IMG/VR virus record: IMGVR_UViG_3300050343_000214
Location: 41,802-105,801 of that record
Reading direction: 5' to 3' (one strand)
DNA from: a virus
Length of the DNA: 64,000 bases
The notes beneath the pieces were generated by a model. It had not been told where the DNA came from and ran no database searches. It worked only from the letters and a program-made list of their open reading frames with translations. Of the stretch, positions 23,247 through 32,818 are shown in pieces. The translations under genes were made by a program, and so were the position numbers. The stretch's first letter is position 1; each line of letters opens with the position of its first letter.

Positions 23247-24014
23247 TCATATCTTTATTTCAATATAACGTTCTGATTTCTTAGGAAATTTAGTCTCAAT
23301 ACCATGTAGCATATCTATAATATTATTCTTTAGCTTCTCCTTGTCGTCCAATGATAGCGAGTCTGACATAATCTTTACTCTTATTATAGCAAACCCCTTG
23401 CTTAAAATCAACCCTGTTTTTTGTTCGTCTGCTTTTATTTGTTTCTGTAGCTTCTCTTCCCCCCATATAGGAAGAAAGTGAGAGGGTCCGTCTATTTCTA
23501 ATATCGTCTTTAGCGCTGGAAAATATAAATCTATTTCTAAGCGCTCGTTTACAATCAGGTTTCTTTTGTGTTGTTCTGACTTTATATTAGCTCTTGTTAT
23601 TTCTTTATACAAAAATTTTTCTAGTTTAGACCCCTCCTTGCCCGCTGCCTGTATAGCCTTTATGGATAAAGCCCGCATAGTCTTCTTGTGTTCCTCGCTC
23701 ATCCCTTCCCACCTTCTCTTTGCGGCCTTGACGTACTCCGCATATTTCTCCTCGCTCATTTCTGACCAAGCCTTTTTTCTTCCTCTGCTTATTTTTAATT
23801 TTTCATCTTTAGTTCTCTTTTTACCTAGAGTGGGTATCTTAGAACTTCCATTATCTAAAGCATTTTTCTGAGCTTCGCTTCTCGTCTTCAGTGGTACTTT
23901 ATTTTTTACAAGTATCCTGCGCACCTTATTAGGATAAGTACTAAAGTGTTTAGCTATTTCGTATGTGCTTTTTTGTTTTTCAGTGTACATTTGTACTATT
24001 TGTTTTTCATCCAT
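23247..24014 (-). CDS. Vsr/PD-(D/E)XK-type nuclease with N-terminal HTH, homing-endonuclease-like
   Basis: 255 residues. Residues 3-40 look like a helix-turn-helix (STYEIAKHF..NKVRRILVKN). Residues about 60-120 are a Lys/Arg-rich helical linker with repeats resembling nuclease-associated modular DNA-binding motifs. Residues 150-230 carry a Vsr-like nuclease core: ERLEIDLYFPALKTILEIDG, then PSHFLPIWG and a KGFAIIRVKI strand. Architecture of DNA-binding modules plus a Vsr-like core is typical of phage free-standing homing endonucleases. It overlaps both neighbours' coding ends, so it now sits inside the operon rather than in an intron. A nuclease function in recombination is the alternative. 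Confidence 0.6.
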   Translation of the reverse strand: MDEKQIVQMYTEKQKSTYEIAKHFSTYPNKVRRILVKNKVPLKTRSEAQKNALDNGSSKIPTLGKKRTKDEKLKISRGRKKAWSEMSEEKYAEYVKAAKRRWEGMSEEHKKTMRALSIKAIQAAGKEGSKLEKFLYKEITRANIKSEQHKRNLIVNERLEIDLYFPALKTILEIDGPSHFLPIWGEEKLQKQIKADEQKTGLILSKGFAIIRVKIMSDSLSLDDKEKLKNNIIDMLHGIETKFPKKSERYIEIKI

Positions 24015-24444
24015 TGTTCAGTTCCTGAATTAGAGATGGTATATCTGTAATAGATGACAAGTTAATATTGTCACCTAACAACCTTTTGTATTCTTTTGTC
24101 TTTGAGCTATCCATCGAGATAGCTTTAAATGAATTATGTTTGATTAACAACAATCCTAAGTCTACTGGCTCATAATCTATCATATATATTGGATTGATAT
24201 TAGATGGTATGCTAGCCAATTGAATAATTTTTTGCAAAGAAAATGCTAATACGATACCCCTGTAGCTCCAGAGGTTGCTAGAGTCAATCATTGGTATGTT
24301 TAACGACTTAGACGCATCGGTAATTCTATCATGTATAATACATACATCAAATTCCTGCCCCGTCTGTTCAAATATTTTATTACATATTTCTAATTGCTGT
24401 TTGTTGGTCAGGTCAGCGCAAATTCCCAAGTTATTTCTAGACAT
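24007..24444 (-). CDS. Uncharacterised protein, 145 aa, in sugar-modification cassette
   Basis: No family recognised. The sequence alternates hydrophobic strands and helices (DVCIIHDRI, IYMIDYEP, FKAISMD), which suggests a small Rossmann-like alpha/beta fold. It is the downstream neighbour of another unknown protein and the glycosyltransferase cassette, with a 4-base ATGA-type overlap to the nuclease gene. A role with the carbohydrate genes is only inferred from position. Confidence 0.45.
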   Translation of the reverse strand: MSRNNLGICADLTNKQQLEICNKIFEQTGQEFDVCIIHDRITDASKSLNIPMIDSSNLWSYRGIVLAFSLQKIIQLASIPSNINPIYMIDYEPVDLGLLLIKHNSFKAISMDSSKTKEYKRLLGDNINLSSITDIPSLIQELNNG

Positions 24445-24452
24445 TATTTTAC

Positions 24453-25334
24453 CTATATTTTCTGTGTAACGTCGTGCAGTTTTCCAACATTCGAGAACAG
24501 GGTTTTAATTCTATTCTTAGGTGAGTGTTTTGCTAATATTACTTCTCTCATTGCCTTAGTGTCATACTTTTCTTTCTTATCGTAATCTATGTTAATCTCC
24601 GTTTTGAGTAACTTAGACAGTGCGGAATTTACATTAGCTAATGCATCTTTATCTTCTACATCTAGGTAGACTTGATTACCAAAATACAATGCGTTCCAAA
24701 AAACTTCTGGTATGTTTTGGTGATCTATATTTCTAAAAACAATATTCTTATAATTTACAAACATTTTTGCGGACACGAAGTTGTTAGTATATGCATCGGC
24801 CCCTGATGTTTTGTCTGTGTTGAAAGTGTTTAAAAAGTGACAACTTCCCTTGTATTCTTTTTTGTCTGCCGCCCTTTCTATAATAACTGCTGTGTCAATA
24901 TCAAATTTTTTGGGATGTATATCTATATTCGTGTCCGCACAATTAGGTATGTTTACATAAGGATGCCCAAAGTCAATATTCTTGTGGGCAAGGTTTGAAC
25001 TAAACACTAGTGCGCATTCTAATTTATTTTCTTTTATTTCGCCCTTGAGAAAACTTCCCACCATCTTAGCCTCTTCGTGAGTTATATAATCAATATTTAA
25101 TATGTGCTTTACTTTAGTTTTAGACTCATGATTATACGCAACGATGTTCTCTATTTCTGCTCCCACATTAATGATTGAGTAGTCTGGCTGAAACTCGTCG
25201 TAAACAAGAAATATATCATTAGCGTTCGGGAATAAGATAGATTGACAATCATCTATAGAATTCAAGAACTTATGAAAGTATAGGGGTTGTGTTAAAACAG
25301 TAGAACTGTAGTTCATTATAGAAAATTTTGTCAT
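24453..25334 (-). CDS. Uncharacterised alpha/beta protein, 293 aa, possible glycosyltransferase
   Basis: Starts in an ATGA overlap with the nucleotidyltransferase gene upstream. Alternating strands and helices, an ILFPNANDIFLVYDEF segment near residue 35 and an NALYFGNQVYLDVEDKDAL segment near residue 230 are compatible with a GT-B glycosyltransferase, where the latter type of segment lies in the donor-binding half. Classic GT4 motifs (EAMSCG) are absent. Membership of the sugar cassette is supported by coupling; enzymatic function is not demonstrated. Confidence 0.4.
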   Translation of the reverse strand: MTKFSIMNYSSTVLTQPLYFHKFLNSIDDCQSILFPNANDIFLVYDEFQPDYSIINVGAEIENIVAYNHESKTKVKHILNIDYITHEEAKMVGSFLKGEIKENKLECALVFSSNLAHKNIDFGHPYVNIPNCADTNIDIHPKKFDIDTAVIIERAADKKEYKGSCHFLNTFNTDKTSGADAYTNNFVSAKMFVNYKNIVFRNIDHQNIPEVFWNALYFGNQVYLDVEDKDALANVNSALSKLLKTEINIDYDKKEKYDTKAMREVILAKHSPKNRIKTLFSNVGKLHDVTQKI

Positions 25335-26067
25335 TTGTTGTCCTGACCTTTGGTTAAATTTATTTTCTTAACAGCCTTATTGTCTTCCACTGGTTTAATA
25401 GCTATTTTTTTATGGGACACTAGAGTGTTTACTATTTCATACAAAACTTTGTTTTTATAGTCATTAGATGTCACTAGTTTTCTGAATTCATTAGCTGGAG
25501 AGCCGTTATGTATATAAAATATTTCACACCACTTACAATCTATTGCGCCGTAACAAATATACTCAATAGACATGTTCTTTCCATCTACGTTTACGCCTAT
25601 ATCTAAATTTGTACCACTACTTCTAGACACCATCGTTTCGCATTGTTTTAGTGGCATTTGTTTTAAACTGTTTTTGTCAAAAGATACACCGCCATTAATT
25701 ACTAATATATTATCATTACTCGTGTTGTTAACCGCTATTCTTAAGGATTCGCATAGCCCAGTATCTTCATAGCTTGTGTATTCTCCACGCATCTTATATT
25801 TATATGTTTATATTTAGTAGACACATAAGATTGTATTTTTTGAGCTTCGTATCCTGAGCTAATAATTATCTCTACATTTTCAAATGCTTCTCTTATACAT
25901 TCGATATGATGGTCTATAATTTTTTTGTTCTTCCTTATGTCTATCAGTGCAATGCTGCCTAAAGACTTCATGCGTGTAATGAAGCTATGGTATATCAGGA
26001 TCACGGTAACTAAGCCTTGAGTAGTCTTAGTTTTTCTTGTAGATGTTACATACTTGTAGGAGGTCAT
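25331..26067 (-). CDS. Sugar-nucleotidyltransferase-like protein (NTP_transferase), frameshifted
   Basis: Two frames join near 25770. The first part carries ALIDIRKNKKIIDHHIECI and EIIISSGYEAQKI; the second continues with SYEDTGLCESLRIA and DNILVINGGVSFD. That order (signature strand, ID-x-H helix, second strand, Asn/Thr-rich ligand loop, then an ILVINGG strand ending at the metal site) matches MobA-like or hexose-1-phosphate nucleotidyltransferases, which make activated sugars. The start at 26067 is an ATGA overlap with the methyltransferase stop. The Gly-rich nucleotide loop at the N-terminus is not canonical (SLGSIALID), so substrate and activity are uncertain. It would feed the adjacent glycosyltransferases. 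Confidence 0.55.
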
Positions 26068-26477
26068 GATTTTGTGACTACTATAGTATAAGTCTCCTCT
26101 TCCAACGATGATGATAAAATTGTCATACCACACCCTCTCAATATGTTCATTGTCATATCAAACCTGTGTAGATTCTTTTTTCCTAAAATGAAAGAATTAA
26201 AGTCTATGTTTTTCTTTCTTTCAAATGTAGCCTTGCACAATGAGGTTAGCTCTGTGTCTGAAAAGACTGCTTGTCCACCTTTTCTAAGTTTAGTTGCGAC
26301 ATACGCAATTGTTTCTTGCATTTTATTGGGTTCTACATAGCATAAAACATGGTCTATAATAAACTGTTCTGCGCTATGGTTGGGTATGGTCTTTACTTCC
26401 AAGTTGTCTACATCTACATGAGTGTAGTTATTAAGTCTTTTGTGTTGCGTGTCTTTGTTGATTAGTTGACATTTCAT
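26064..26477 (-). CDS. Small SAM-dependent methyltransferase-like protein
   Basis: 137 residues. VDNLEVKTIPNHSAEQFIID is followed by VLCYVEPNKMQETIAYVATK and LRKGGQAVFSD, the pattern of strand 4, helix and post-helix KGG turn of class I methyltransferases (Methyltransf_11 type). The SAM-binding glycine loop region at the N-terminus is short or missing, as in small methyltransferase-like proteins of glycan clusters. Coupled by ATGA overlaps on both sides to a glycosyltransferase and the nucleotidyltransferase. Likely modifies a sugar; may be catalytically incomplete. Confidence 0.5.
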   Translation of the reverse strand: MKCQLINKDTQHKRLNNYTHVDVDNLEVKTIPNHSAEQFIIDHVLCYVEPNKMQETIAYVATKLRKGGQAVFSDTELTSLCKATFERKKNIDFNSFILGKKNLHRFDMTMNILRGCGMTILSSSLEEETYTIVVTKS

Positions 26478-27460
26478 ATTATATCCTTTACGTCTTTAAA
26501 TACTTGATTCCACCTATCAATAAACAAATTCTCAGAAAACATATTGATAATTGTTTTTCTAGCTTCTTCACCTAATTTGCGCGCTTGATCTGGATTGTCT
26601 AATAGTGTTCTTATATATCCTTTCAATTCTTCAGCGTCGTTAGATACGAATCCATTAACCCCATTTTTAATTACTTCCGGTATCATACATGTCGCAGAAG
26701 ACACTACTGCACAACCGCAAGACATTGCTTCTAAGAGAGACATTGGTATTGGGCTATCGTTGGTTGTGTTCAAATACACAGAGTGCTTGTTATACTCATC
26801 TACTAATTCTTCTGTAGATTTAGCTGCTGTAGAAAGTCCCTCAGTGTCTCCCTTTAACGTAGTCTCAAATTCTTTGGTAATTTCTTTCCATAGAGTAAAA
26901 TTTAAGCAGTAATCTCTGTTTATAAAATCATTTGCTATAGTCAAAACCTCATTAACTCTTTTTTCTTTTCTGTCGCAGAATGTTATAGAATCAATTCCGT
27001 GATTGATTACTATTGAGGGATGTGGTGAATTCCAAGCTTTCTTTGATGTTTCAGATATATAGACATTAATATTCCCAACCATATTATTAATTTGTTGTAT
27101 GTGTTGTTTATTAAAGTTGGAGGTTGGCATGATATGATCCGATACTACGATAGGCAGACCCAGCCTGTCGTTAATCTTAAGCGCTATATTATACTGACTG
27201 ATTTTACTATGCACTAGTATCAAATCAAAATCTATGTAACTTGGGAAATTATTAGAATTTACTATATTATAATTTTCTGGAACTACTGTTTGCTCACTGT
27301 TCCAAGTTTTACCGCCTGAAACTTCTAATGAATAAAAGTTATGTCCAGTTTTGCACAGCTGAGTTTCATATCTCTCATGAGTCGGAAACGTTAGTATGTT
27401 TAATGGTTTTGTTTCGTCGTTACACTGATGTATAATTTTTCTGACTTTACTTATGCTCAT
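26474..27460 (-). CDS. GT-B glycosyltransferase (GT4-like)
   Basis: 328 residues. The C-terminal half has the donor-site signature of GT4 enzymes: SPIPMSLLEAMSCGCAVVSS, then MIPEVIKNGVNGFV. A conserved acidic residue (E in LLEAMSCG) is the typical nucleotide-sugar contact. A central segment (IVINHGIDSITF) corresponds to the start of the second Rossmann domain. It transfers a sugar from a nucleotide donor to an acceptor, probably in the cytoplasm. ATGA overlaps link it to the glycosyltransferase upstream and the methyltransferase downstream. Acceptor (virion protein, lipid or DNA) is unknown. Confidence 0.8.
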   Translation of the reverse strand: MSISKVRKIIHQCNDETKPLNILTFPTHERYETQLCKTGHNFYSLEVSGGKTWNSEQTVVPENYNIVNSNNFPSYIDFDLILVHSKISQYNIALKINDRLGLPIVVSDHIMPTSNFNKQHIQQINNMVGNINVYISETSKKAWNSPHPSIVINHGIDSITFCDRKEKRVNEVLTIANDFINRDYCLNFTLWKEITKEFETTLKGDTEGLSTAAKSTEELVDEYNKHSVYLNTTNDSPIPMSLLEAMSCGCAVVSSATCMIPEVIKNGVNGFVSNDAEELKGYIRTLLDNPDQARKLGEEARKTIINMFSENLFIDRWNQVFKDVKDII

Positions 27461-28573
27461 TTTAGCAATAACTCCTTCATCTTAGCGCCTACCGTTTTGT
27501 GGCTAAAATTTTGCCCCCTCTTCAGTCCTTCGACCTTGGCTTTTAAGGGGTGTGTATAGTAAGACCTCATAGCATCTATGGCTTGCCGTTCACTTGGTAC
27601 AGCCCAAGATTCCTTGCCCGTGTATATGTTACTTAACGCCGCCCCTCTATTGTTGCACGGTACAAAAACAACATCTATCAAAGTTCCAGTATCTTTGTTG
27701 TATGGGTCTATAAACTCTTTAGGGCCAGCAAAGTTGGTACATATAGGGTGATTGCCCATACACATCGCATCAAAAGCTGGTATAGACCAAGCCTCTCCGT
27801 GAGATAGGCCAACAAAACAATCGCATGTTTTATGCAAAGATAGTATCTCTTTGTCATCCAGATGATCTGCTACAATAATAACTTTGGCGTACAATGAATC
27901 GTCGCTATATATATTTAGTTTGTTTTTTACATCATCTGCTATTTGCTTAATTTCTTTGTAGACGTATTCTTTATCCTGACTTATAGACCCTACTTTTAAG
28001 ACTAAGCAAACATTTTCATTATTAGTGAATGCGCTATAATAAGCTCTCAGTGTGCCTTCTATATTCTTGCGAGTAGTCAAATCGGCAATCGTGTAAAATT
28101 TGTAAGTCCCACTTATGTTATGGGCAGAAAAATCAAAATCCTTAATATCAGATTGGTAAGAATCAATATCAAAAGCGTGTGGTATAACATTTACATTATT
28201 TAGGCCACACTTGTTTAATTCTAACAGGTTGTCTTGACATGGAACCCATACGTCAGACATGAGTTGATAGTTTGAAATCCAAGGATGGCACTGTAGGTCT
28301 TTAGTTTCTAAAACCGTATAGCCAATATTTTTTCTTGAATTTGCTTGTGCCAATATACATGATGGGAAGTATGTGCTGTATGCAATAGTCCACACCTTTT
28401 GTGTCGCCAGTTTCTAAATATTGCAATCGTTCTGGCACATCTGACTTTCTTGAGATTGCTATATTTCTGCAAACGACATCCACGCCCACGCTATCTAAAG
28501 CTAATATCAAATCCTGAGCTGCTTTAGCCCACCCTGTACCTTCTCTATAGTGACCTAAATATAACACTTTCAT
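27457..28573 (-). CDS. GT-B glycosyltransferase (GT4-like), one frameshift
   Basis: The N-terminal part begins MKVLYLGHYREGTGWAKAAQ, an acceptor-side Rossmann start with the GTGW-type loop; the frame breaks near 28370 and continues with HPWISNYQLMSDVWVPCQDN, VIPHAFDID, and a donor-site region VGLSHGEAWSIPAFDAMCMG followed by FAGPKEF. HGEAWSIPAFDAMCMG is the GT4 equivalent of E-x7-E with the last acidic residue as D. Both ends overlap neighbours by ATGA. Function as for the adjacent glycosyltransferases; the substrates are unknown. Confidence 0.75.
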
Positions 28574-30225
28574 AGTTTAAATTTTTCCCGTCTAACTTGT
28601 TCCCAGATATTGATGATTTTTCTTTTCTCTTTACATTCTTCATACGCGCTTTCAATCGTAACTTTATTGTGTTCTATTTTTCGCCCCATAGAGACTGCTG
28701 AATCATCTTCGTTAAAATAAGACCCAATAATCTGTGATGTTTGATAGCCATAGTTTAAACTCTCTAGTAAATCTGCATAGAAAAAAGAATTTATTTTTTC
28801 AGGCTGATGCAAGACTTCTGCTACAAGCCACTTGGCAATAACATCTAAGGGCTGTTGTTTTATTTCTTCTTGGAATTCTAATGGTTTTTTAATATCTGGG
28901 GCAGAAAACCATGTTTCTTGTTCTGGAATAATTTCTAAACTATCAAAAGCTTCTTCCCATTTTGCTCCACTTTTTTCCCACGTAAACTCTTTTAAGAAAT
29001 TATTACGAATGTCTTTAGATGCTTTCTCTCGTTCGCTTGTTGTTTTATTAAAAAATTCTAAAAATATTTGACATGCATGTTCGTTGTCTGGAACAGCTCT
29101 TTCGCAACCCGTTTCCATTTCTTTGTATAGAGCTTTAGGATTGATTGCAAATCCATCAAGTTGTTTAATAACAGATTCCATTGCTGAGTATTTTATGGAC
29201 GCAACGGGAACGCCACATGCGGCAGCTTCTACTTGCGGCAGTCCAAATCCTTCTGAATTAGCGTATTGTACGTACAGGTCAAACATATTCATAATCTCAG
29301 ACAATTCTTCGTAACCTAAACCTTGTTTAACGCTAGCCATACGCGCATTGTATTTACCAGTATACGGAGAAGTTGTAGTGGAGCCTTTAAAGGTGGAGAC
29401 AAAAGGCTTGAACGTATCGGCGCAAACGTATGTGAACAATACTTTAGAAATAATATTGTTTTCATGCAAAAGCTCTGGTATATTCCATCCAGCGTCTGGA
29501 AAACATGTGTGACAATATAGCATATGTTTTTCTGGATCTTCTACAGATTCAAGAAATTTACTATATGCTTTAAACAAGTCTGGATATAGCTTCCTTCTTT
29601 GATTCCTCATTACAGTGCCAATTATTTTTGTGTTTTTATCTATACCATATTTAACCTTTAGCTCTTCTTTATTTTTTGGTTTATATTCTGGGTGCGCAGA
29701 AGGAGGTGCGCTTCCTATGTAGTTTATCTTCCCTCCAGATTGTTCGTTGAGTACATCACCCGACCAATCAGAGTAACTTAGGCACACATCTGTTCTAGAA
29801 AATGTGTCTATCCATTCCCTAGCTTGAGGATATGCGTCTACCGTGGGCATTAAAACCCATTTAAAGAATTTCCTGTATGGAGATTTGTCTATAAAATCAA
29901 TCATCCAAAAGTCTCTAATATCACAAACTATGTCGGGCTTGAAATTTAGACATGTGTTTTCAAAAGCAAATCCACCAAACTGAGCCGTAGCGTTAGCCTT
30001 ATACTTATTTATTCTTTCTTGATCATTAGTATTTGGAATTACACCGTAATACTTCCAAGGCGTTTCTGTTGCCCGTGGGTCATCGTTAGTACCATAAGCG
30101 CCTAATTCAGCTATTTCGTATTTACCTGTGCCATGAAGATATCTCAATATTTCTCTGGAGTATGTTGCATACCCCGTATGTAAGAAAGTTGATTCTGTGC
30201 AAAATAATATACGTTTTTTTCTCAT
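28570..30225 (-). CDS. GT-B glycosyltransferase with C-terminal extension
   Basis: About 551 residues from the ATG at 30225, which shares its A with the SSB stop (TGATG). N-terminal RILFCTESTFLHTGYATYSR is a typical acceptor-domain start; the donor domain has KIIGTVMRNQRRKLYPDLFKA, then YANSEGFGLPQVEAAACGVP, a clear GT4 E-x7-E-like motif. About 120 extra C-terminal residues are helical and not part of the usual fold; they might bind the acceptor. Placed directly downstream of ssb, so the sugar cassette is co-transcribed with replication genes. Confidence 0.8.
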   Translation of the reverse strand: MRKKRILFCTESTFLHTGYATYSREILRYLHGTGKYEIAELGAYGTNDDPRATETPWKYYGVIPNTNDQERINKYKANATAQFGGFAFENTCLNFKPDIVCDIRDFWMIDFIDKSPYRKFFKWVLMPTVDAYPQAREWIDTFSRTDVCLSYSDWSGDVLNEQSGGKINYIGSAPPSAHPEYKPKNKEELKVKYGIDKNTKIIGTVMRNQRRKLYPDLFKAYSKFLESVEDPEKHMLYCHTCFPDAGWNIPELLHENNIISKVLFTYVCADTFKPFVSTFKGSTTTSPYTGKYNARMASVKQGLGYEELSEIMNMFDLYVQYANSEGFGLPQVEAAACGVPVASIKYSAMESVIKQLDGFAINPKALYKEMETGCERAVPDNEHACQIFLEFFNKTTSEREKASKDIRNNFLKEFTWEKSGAKWEEAFDSLEIIPEQETWFSAPDIKKPLEFQEEIKQQPLDVIAKWLVAEVLHQPEKINSFFYADLLESLNYGYQTSQIIGSYFNEDDSAVSMGRKIEHNKVTIESAYEECKEKRKIINIWEQVRREKFKL

Positions 30226-30542
30226 CAATAATCTGCCTCTTCTTCTCCACAAATATCAAATTCGTTTACTCTAAAAACGATCTCTTCCGTGTCTCTATTT
30301 TCATGTTTAGCTGATGATTGTATAGTAATTTTCGTACCCTTGGTAGCCAGCCGCTCAATGATTTCAGCTCCAGTATGCCAAGCCTCGCAGTTAAGATATG
30401 TTGGTATACGAGCTTTTTCCCCGGTACTCTTTGTTTTGCGATAACTATAGACAACGATAGTAAATTCTGCCTTTACAACGTTGCCCACAACAAATGTGTG
30501 GGGTTTGTCTACAAGATACCCAGTAAAACAACAATTGTTCAT
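30225..30542 (-). CDS. ssb: Single-stranded DNA-binding protein (OB fold)
   Basis: 105 residues. MNNCCFTGYLVDKP, KAEFTIVVYSYRK, PTYLNCEAWHTGAEIIERLA and KGTKITIQSSAKHEN follow the order of strands in bacterial SSB OB folds, where the W-x-x-x-A-E helix and the G-x-x-I-x-I-x-G strand are diagnostic. The C-terminus is acidic (ICGEEEADY), comparable to the protein-recruiting tip of SSB though lacking the usual DIPF. It coats single strands at the fork and in recombination. Gene lies between the polymerase C-half and the glycosyltransferases. Confidence 0.85.
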   Translation of the reverse strand: MNNCCFTGYLVDKPHTFVVGNVVKAEFTIVVYSYRKTKSTGEKARIPTYLNCEAWHTGAEIIERLATKGTKITIQSSAKHENRDTEEIVFRVNEFDICGEEEADY

Positions 30543-30591
30543 TTTGTCTCCTATCTTAGTATATTAGCTTGTACTTTTAAAAAATACAACT

Positions 30592-32151
30592 TTATGTTTC
30601 AAAAATTTTATTTACAATAAACGATGTGTCATTCTTATTAACTTGTCCGCAAAATACAAGATTGTTACCCTCGTATAATATATATTTGTATTTATTCTTA
30701 ACTTTGGGGAATATTATTACACTGTCTAGGATAGATGTATCATCTTCTATTGTTAGAAATGCCATCATTTCCCCTTTAGAATTGCCCTTTGTAATCTTGT
30801 ATTCAGATAGTCTTTGTATGTTTGCCACAACGCATAGGTTTTTACCCTTTTTGCCATTGACTATTTCCTTGCATGTGGTGTCTGCGGCAGACTTGTCAGC
30901 TACATCAACTCTAGTTAAAGTAACGGGACAGCCTAGAAATCTAGTTTCTTGATCAATAACCCAGCCCGGATCGTCATCTAGGCTATACGGTGGGTCAATA
31001 AGAAGTTGAATTTCATTTTCTATTACTTGTTGTCTGCTTACCCTAGATGTACCCCCGCCATTTTTTTTGGTGGGCGCTAGAGATTTCAATGCTTCTAAGA
31101 GACTATCCCAAGACTTATTTTTATAGTTTGTGTCCATCCACGAAACTTCGCCTTTAGTTAGAACTCGAAAGATCTCATAGTCATACAGGGCTTGATTCCT
31201 CGAAACTTTAGACCCAAAGTCTCTAAAAAATCCTATTGATGCCAAAGCCTTGAAAGATGTTGAGCTAATTTTTGTGCTAAATTTGAGCAGTATCTCCAAC
31301 CAATCAAACTTCTGTATCTTCTTACCAGATTCTTTTTCACACTGCTTGACTGCTTGAAATACTTTATCTCCACTTACGCCTGATAAGGATTTAACATTTT
31401 TAATACCAAAATATATCTTATTTCTCTTACTATTAAAGTCTAAGTCAAAATTTGCAAGGCTAGGAGTTCTTGTTTCAATATCAAACAACTTTGCTTCTGA
31501 TACTAATTCGTATACTTCTTGTTGAGGATCTTGTTTTTCATTGGCGTAAAATAGGTATGCTAGAAAAAATTCATTAGTATTATGGGCTTTTTGGTATGCG
31601 CTCCAGTAGGAACACACTGCGTAAGATACGCTGTGAGATTTATTAAATGCATATCGAGCAGAGGCTTGAATCCAACCAAAGATTTCTTCTGCCTCTTCTT
31701 TGTTGACCATTCCTACTTTCTTAGCTCCCTTAATAAACATTGTTTTTACTTTAGCCATTAAGTCAGCTTTCTTTTTACCAATAGCCTTGCGTAGCCCGTC
31801 TGCTTCTTCTAGATTAAATCCAGCAATCTTTTGCGCAATACGCATAGATTGCTCTTGATATACTAACACTCCGTATGTAGGCAAAAGAATTTCTTCTAGT
31901 GATTCATGTAGATATGTAACCTCTTCACGACCGTGCTTACGGTCAATGAAGTGTTGTGTCATAGATTTTCCATCTACGTATGCCTTTAAACATCCGGGCC
32001 TAATGATAGCGATTAGGGCAGATAGTTCTTCGATATTGTTAGGGGCTAACTTTTTCGACCAAGACTTACCCAGATTACTTTCTAATTGAAAGACACCCTT
32101 TGTTTTGCCTTCTGCAAACAGTTCCCAAGTTAGTTTATCGTCGTAATTCAT
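30592..32151 (-). CDS. dnaE: DNA polymerase III alpha, C-terminal part (split gene)
   Basis: 519 residues starting at the region equal to the E. coli DnaE fingers: TKGVFQLES, then IIRPGCL, LVYQEQSMRIA, ADGLRKAIGKKK and AFNKSHSVSYAVCSYW. A helical HhH-type region follows, and an OB-like segment with MMAFLTIEDDTSILDSVIIF near residue 455-475. The catalytic aspartates are not here but in the separate gene at 34167-35738. The start overlaps the upstream glycosyltransferase gene by 17 bases. No intein sequence is present at its N-terminus. The product must assemble with the N-terminal half to form a working polymerase. Confidence 0.9.
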   Translation of the reverse strand: MNYDDKLTWELFAEGKTKGVFQLESNLGKSWSKKLAPNNIEELSALIAIIRPGCLKAYVDGKSMTQHFIDRKHGREEVTYLHESLEEILLPTYGVLVYQEQSMRIAQKIAGFNLEEADGLRKAIGKKKADLMAKVKTMFIKGAKKVGMVNKEEAEEIFGWIQASARYAFNKSHSVSYAVCSYWSAYQKAHNTNEFFLAYLFYANEKQDPQQEVYELVSEAKLFDIETRTPSLANFDLDFNSKRNKIYFGIKNVKSLSGVSGDKVFQAVKQCEKESGKKIQKFDWLEILLKFSTKISSTSFKALASIGFFRDFGSKVSRNQALYDYEIFRVLTKGEVSWMDTNYKNKSWDSLLEALKSLAPTKKNGGGTSRVSRQQVIENEIQLLIDPPYSLDDDPGWVIDQETRFLGCPVTLTRVDVADKSAADTTCKEIVNGKKGKNLCVVANIQRLSEYKITKGNSKGEMMAFLTIEDDTSILDSVIIFPKVKNKYKYILYEGNNLVFCGQVNKNDTSFIVNKIFET

Positions 32152-32818
32152 ATGAAGCTTTTTTACTCTCTATAACTTTACTCAAATTTTTGTATTTTTC
32201 AACTAAGCACTTTTGTAGAGGTTGATTACTAGTGCTAATACTACAGTCGTGATAAAGGAATGATGAACTGTCACCATGATTAAATGTGTCGCGTGGAAAA
32301 ACCTCGGTTATATCTCTTACTGGTTGTAGCTCTTTTAAAGTTTTTTGTATCAATACTTGATCTACTGTCGTAAAATTGTCACTGTTAGCCGTAGCTATAA
32401 TGTATTTAAAAAAATTCTTGGAGGCATAAGAGTTCTTTATTATAGCAGATCCAGCGTTGATATTCCAATATGAATTCTCAGAACAACTCTCCGCAGTACA
32501 CCAAAGAATATCCTTATTAGACATCTTAGTGATACATCTCATATCAAATCCAAAATTACATATGGCTATATCTGTGTCCATAGCAAAGAAATAATCTACG
32601 TCCGGTCTTTCTTCTAATAACTTTAAAAGTATTATCCACTTTGTATAGTATCCTTTAGTATGATCCCCACCGTGTTGTGCTACCATGTCGTCATTGTTAT
32701 AGACTTTATACTCAATATCAAACCTGCTAAAATAGTGCTTGTTGTGATTATAAGTTAACTTGTTGATATCGTAAAAGTTTTGATCATGATTAGAGAATGC
32801 AAGTATTTTACTTGACAT
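32135..32818 (-). CDS. GT-A glycosyltransferase (DxD type) between the polymerase halves
   Basis: 227 residues. PDVDYFFAMDTDIAICN contains a DTD motif in the position of the metal-binding DxD of GT-A enzymes such as GT34/GT8, and NINAGSAIIKNS is the usual loop after it; a late HGDSSSFLYHD segment supplies the conserved HG. These enzymes transfer hexose from a nucleotide sugar. It overlaps the exonuclease gene upstream (11 bases) and the polymerase C-half downstream (17 bases), so it is fully integrated in the replication operon. Confidence 0.7.
   Translation of the reverse strand: MSSKILAFSNHDQNFYDINKLTYNHNKHYFSRFDIEYKVYNNDDMVAQHGGDHTKGYYTKWIILLKLLEERPDVDYFFAMDTDIAICNFGFDMRCITKMSNKDILWCTAESCSENSYWNINAGSAIIKNSYASKNFFKYIIATANSDNFTTVDQVLIQKTLKELQPVRDITEVFPRDTFNHGDSSSFLYHDCSISTSNQPLQKCLVEKYKNLSKVIESKKASYELRR

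Noticed and set aside
25741-25792. Programmed ribosomal frameshift in the nucleotidyltransferase gene
   Set aside because: No convincing slippery heptamer with a downstream structure at the break; the same kind of break occurs in many genes here, so an indel is simpler.
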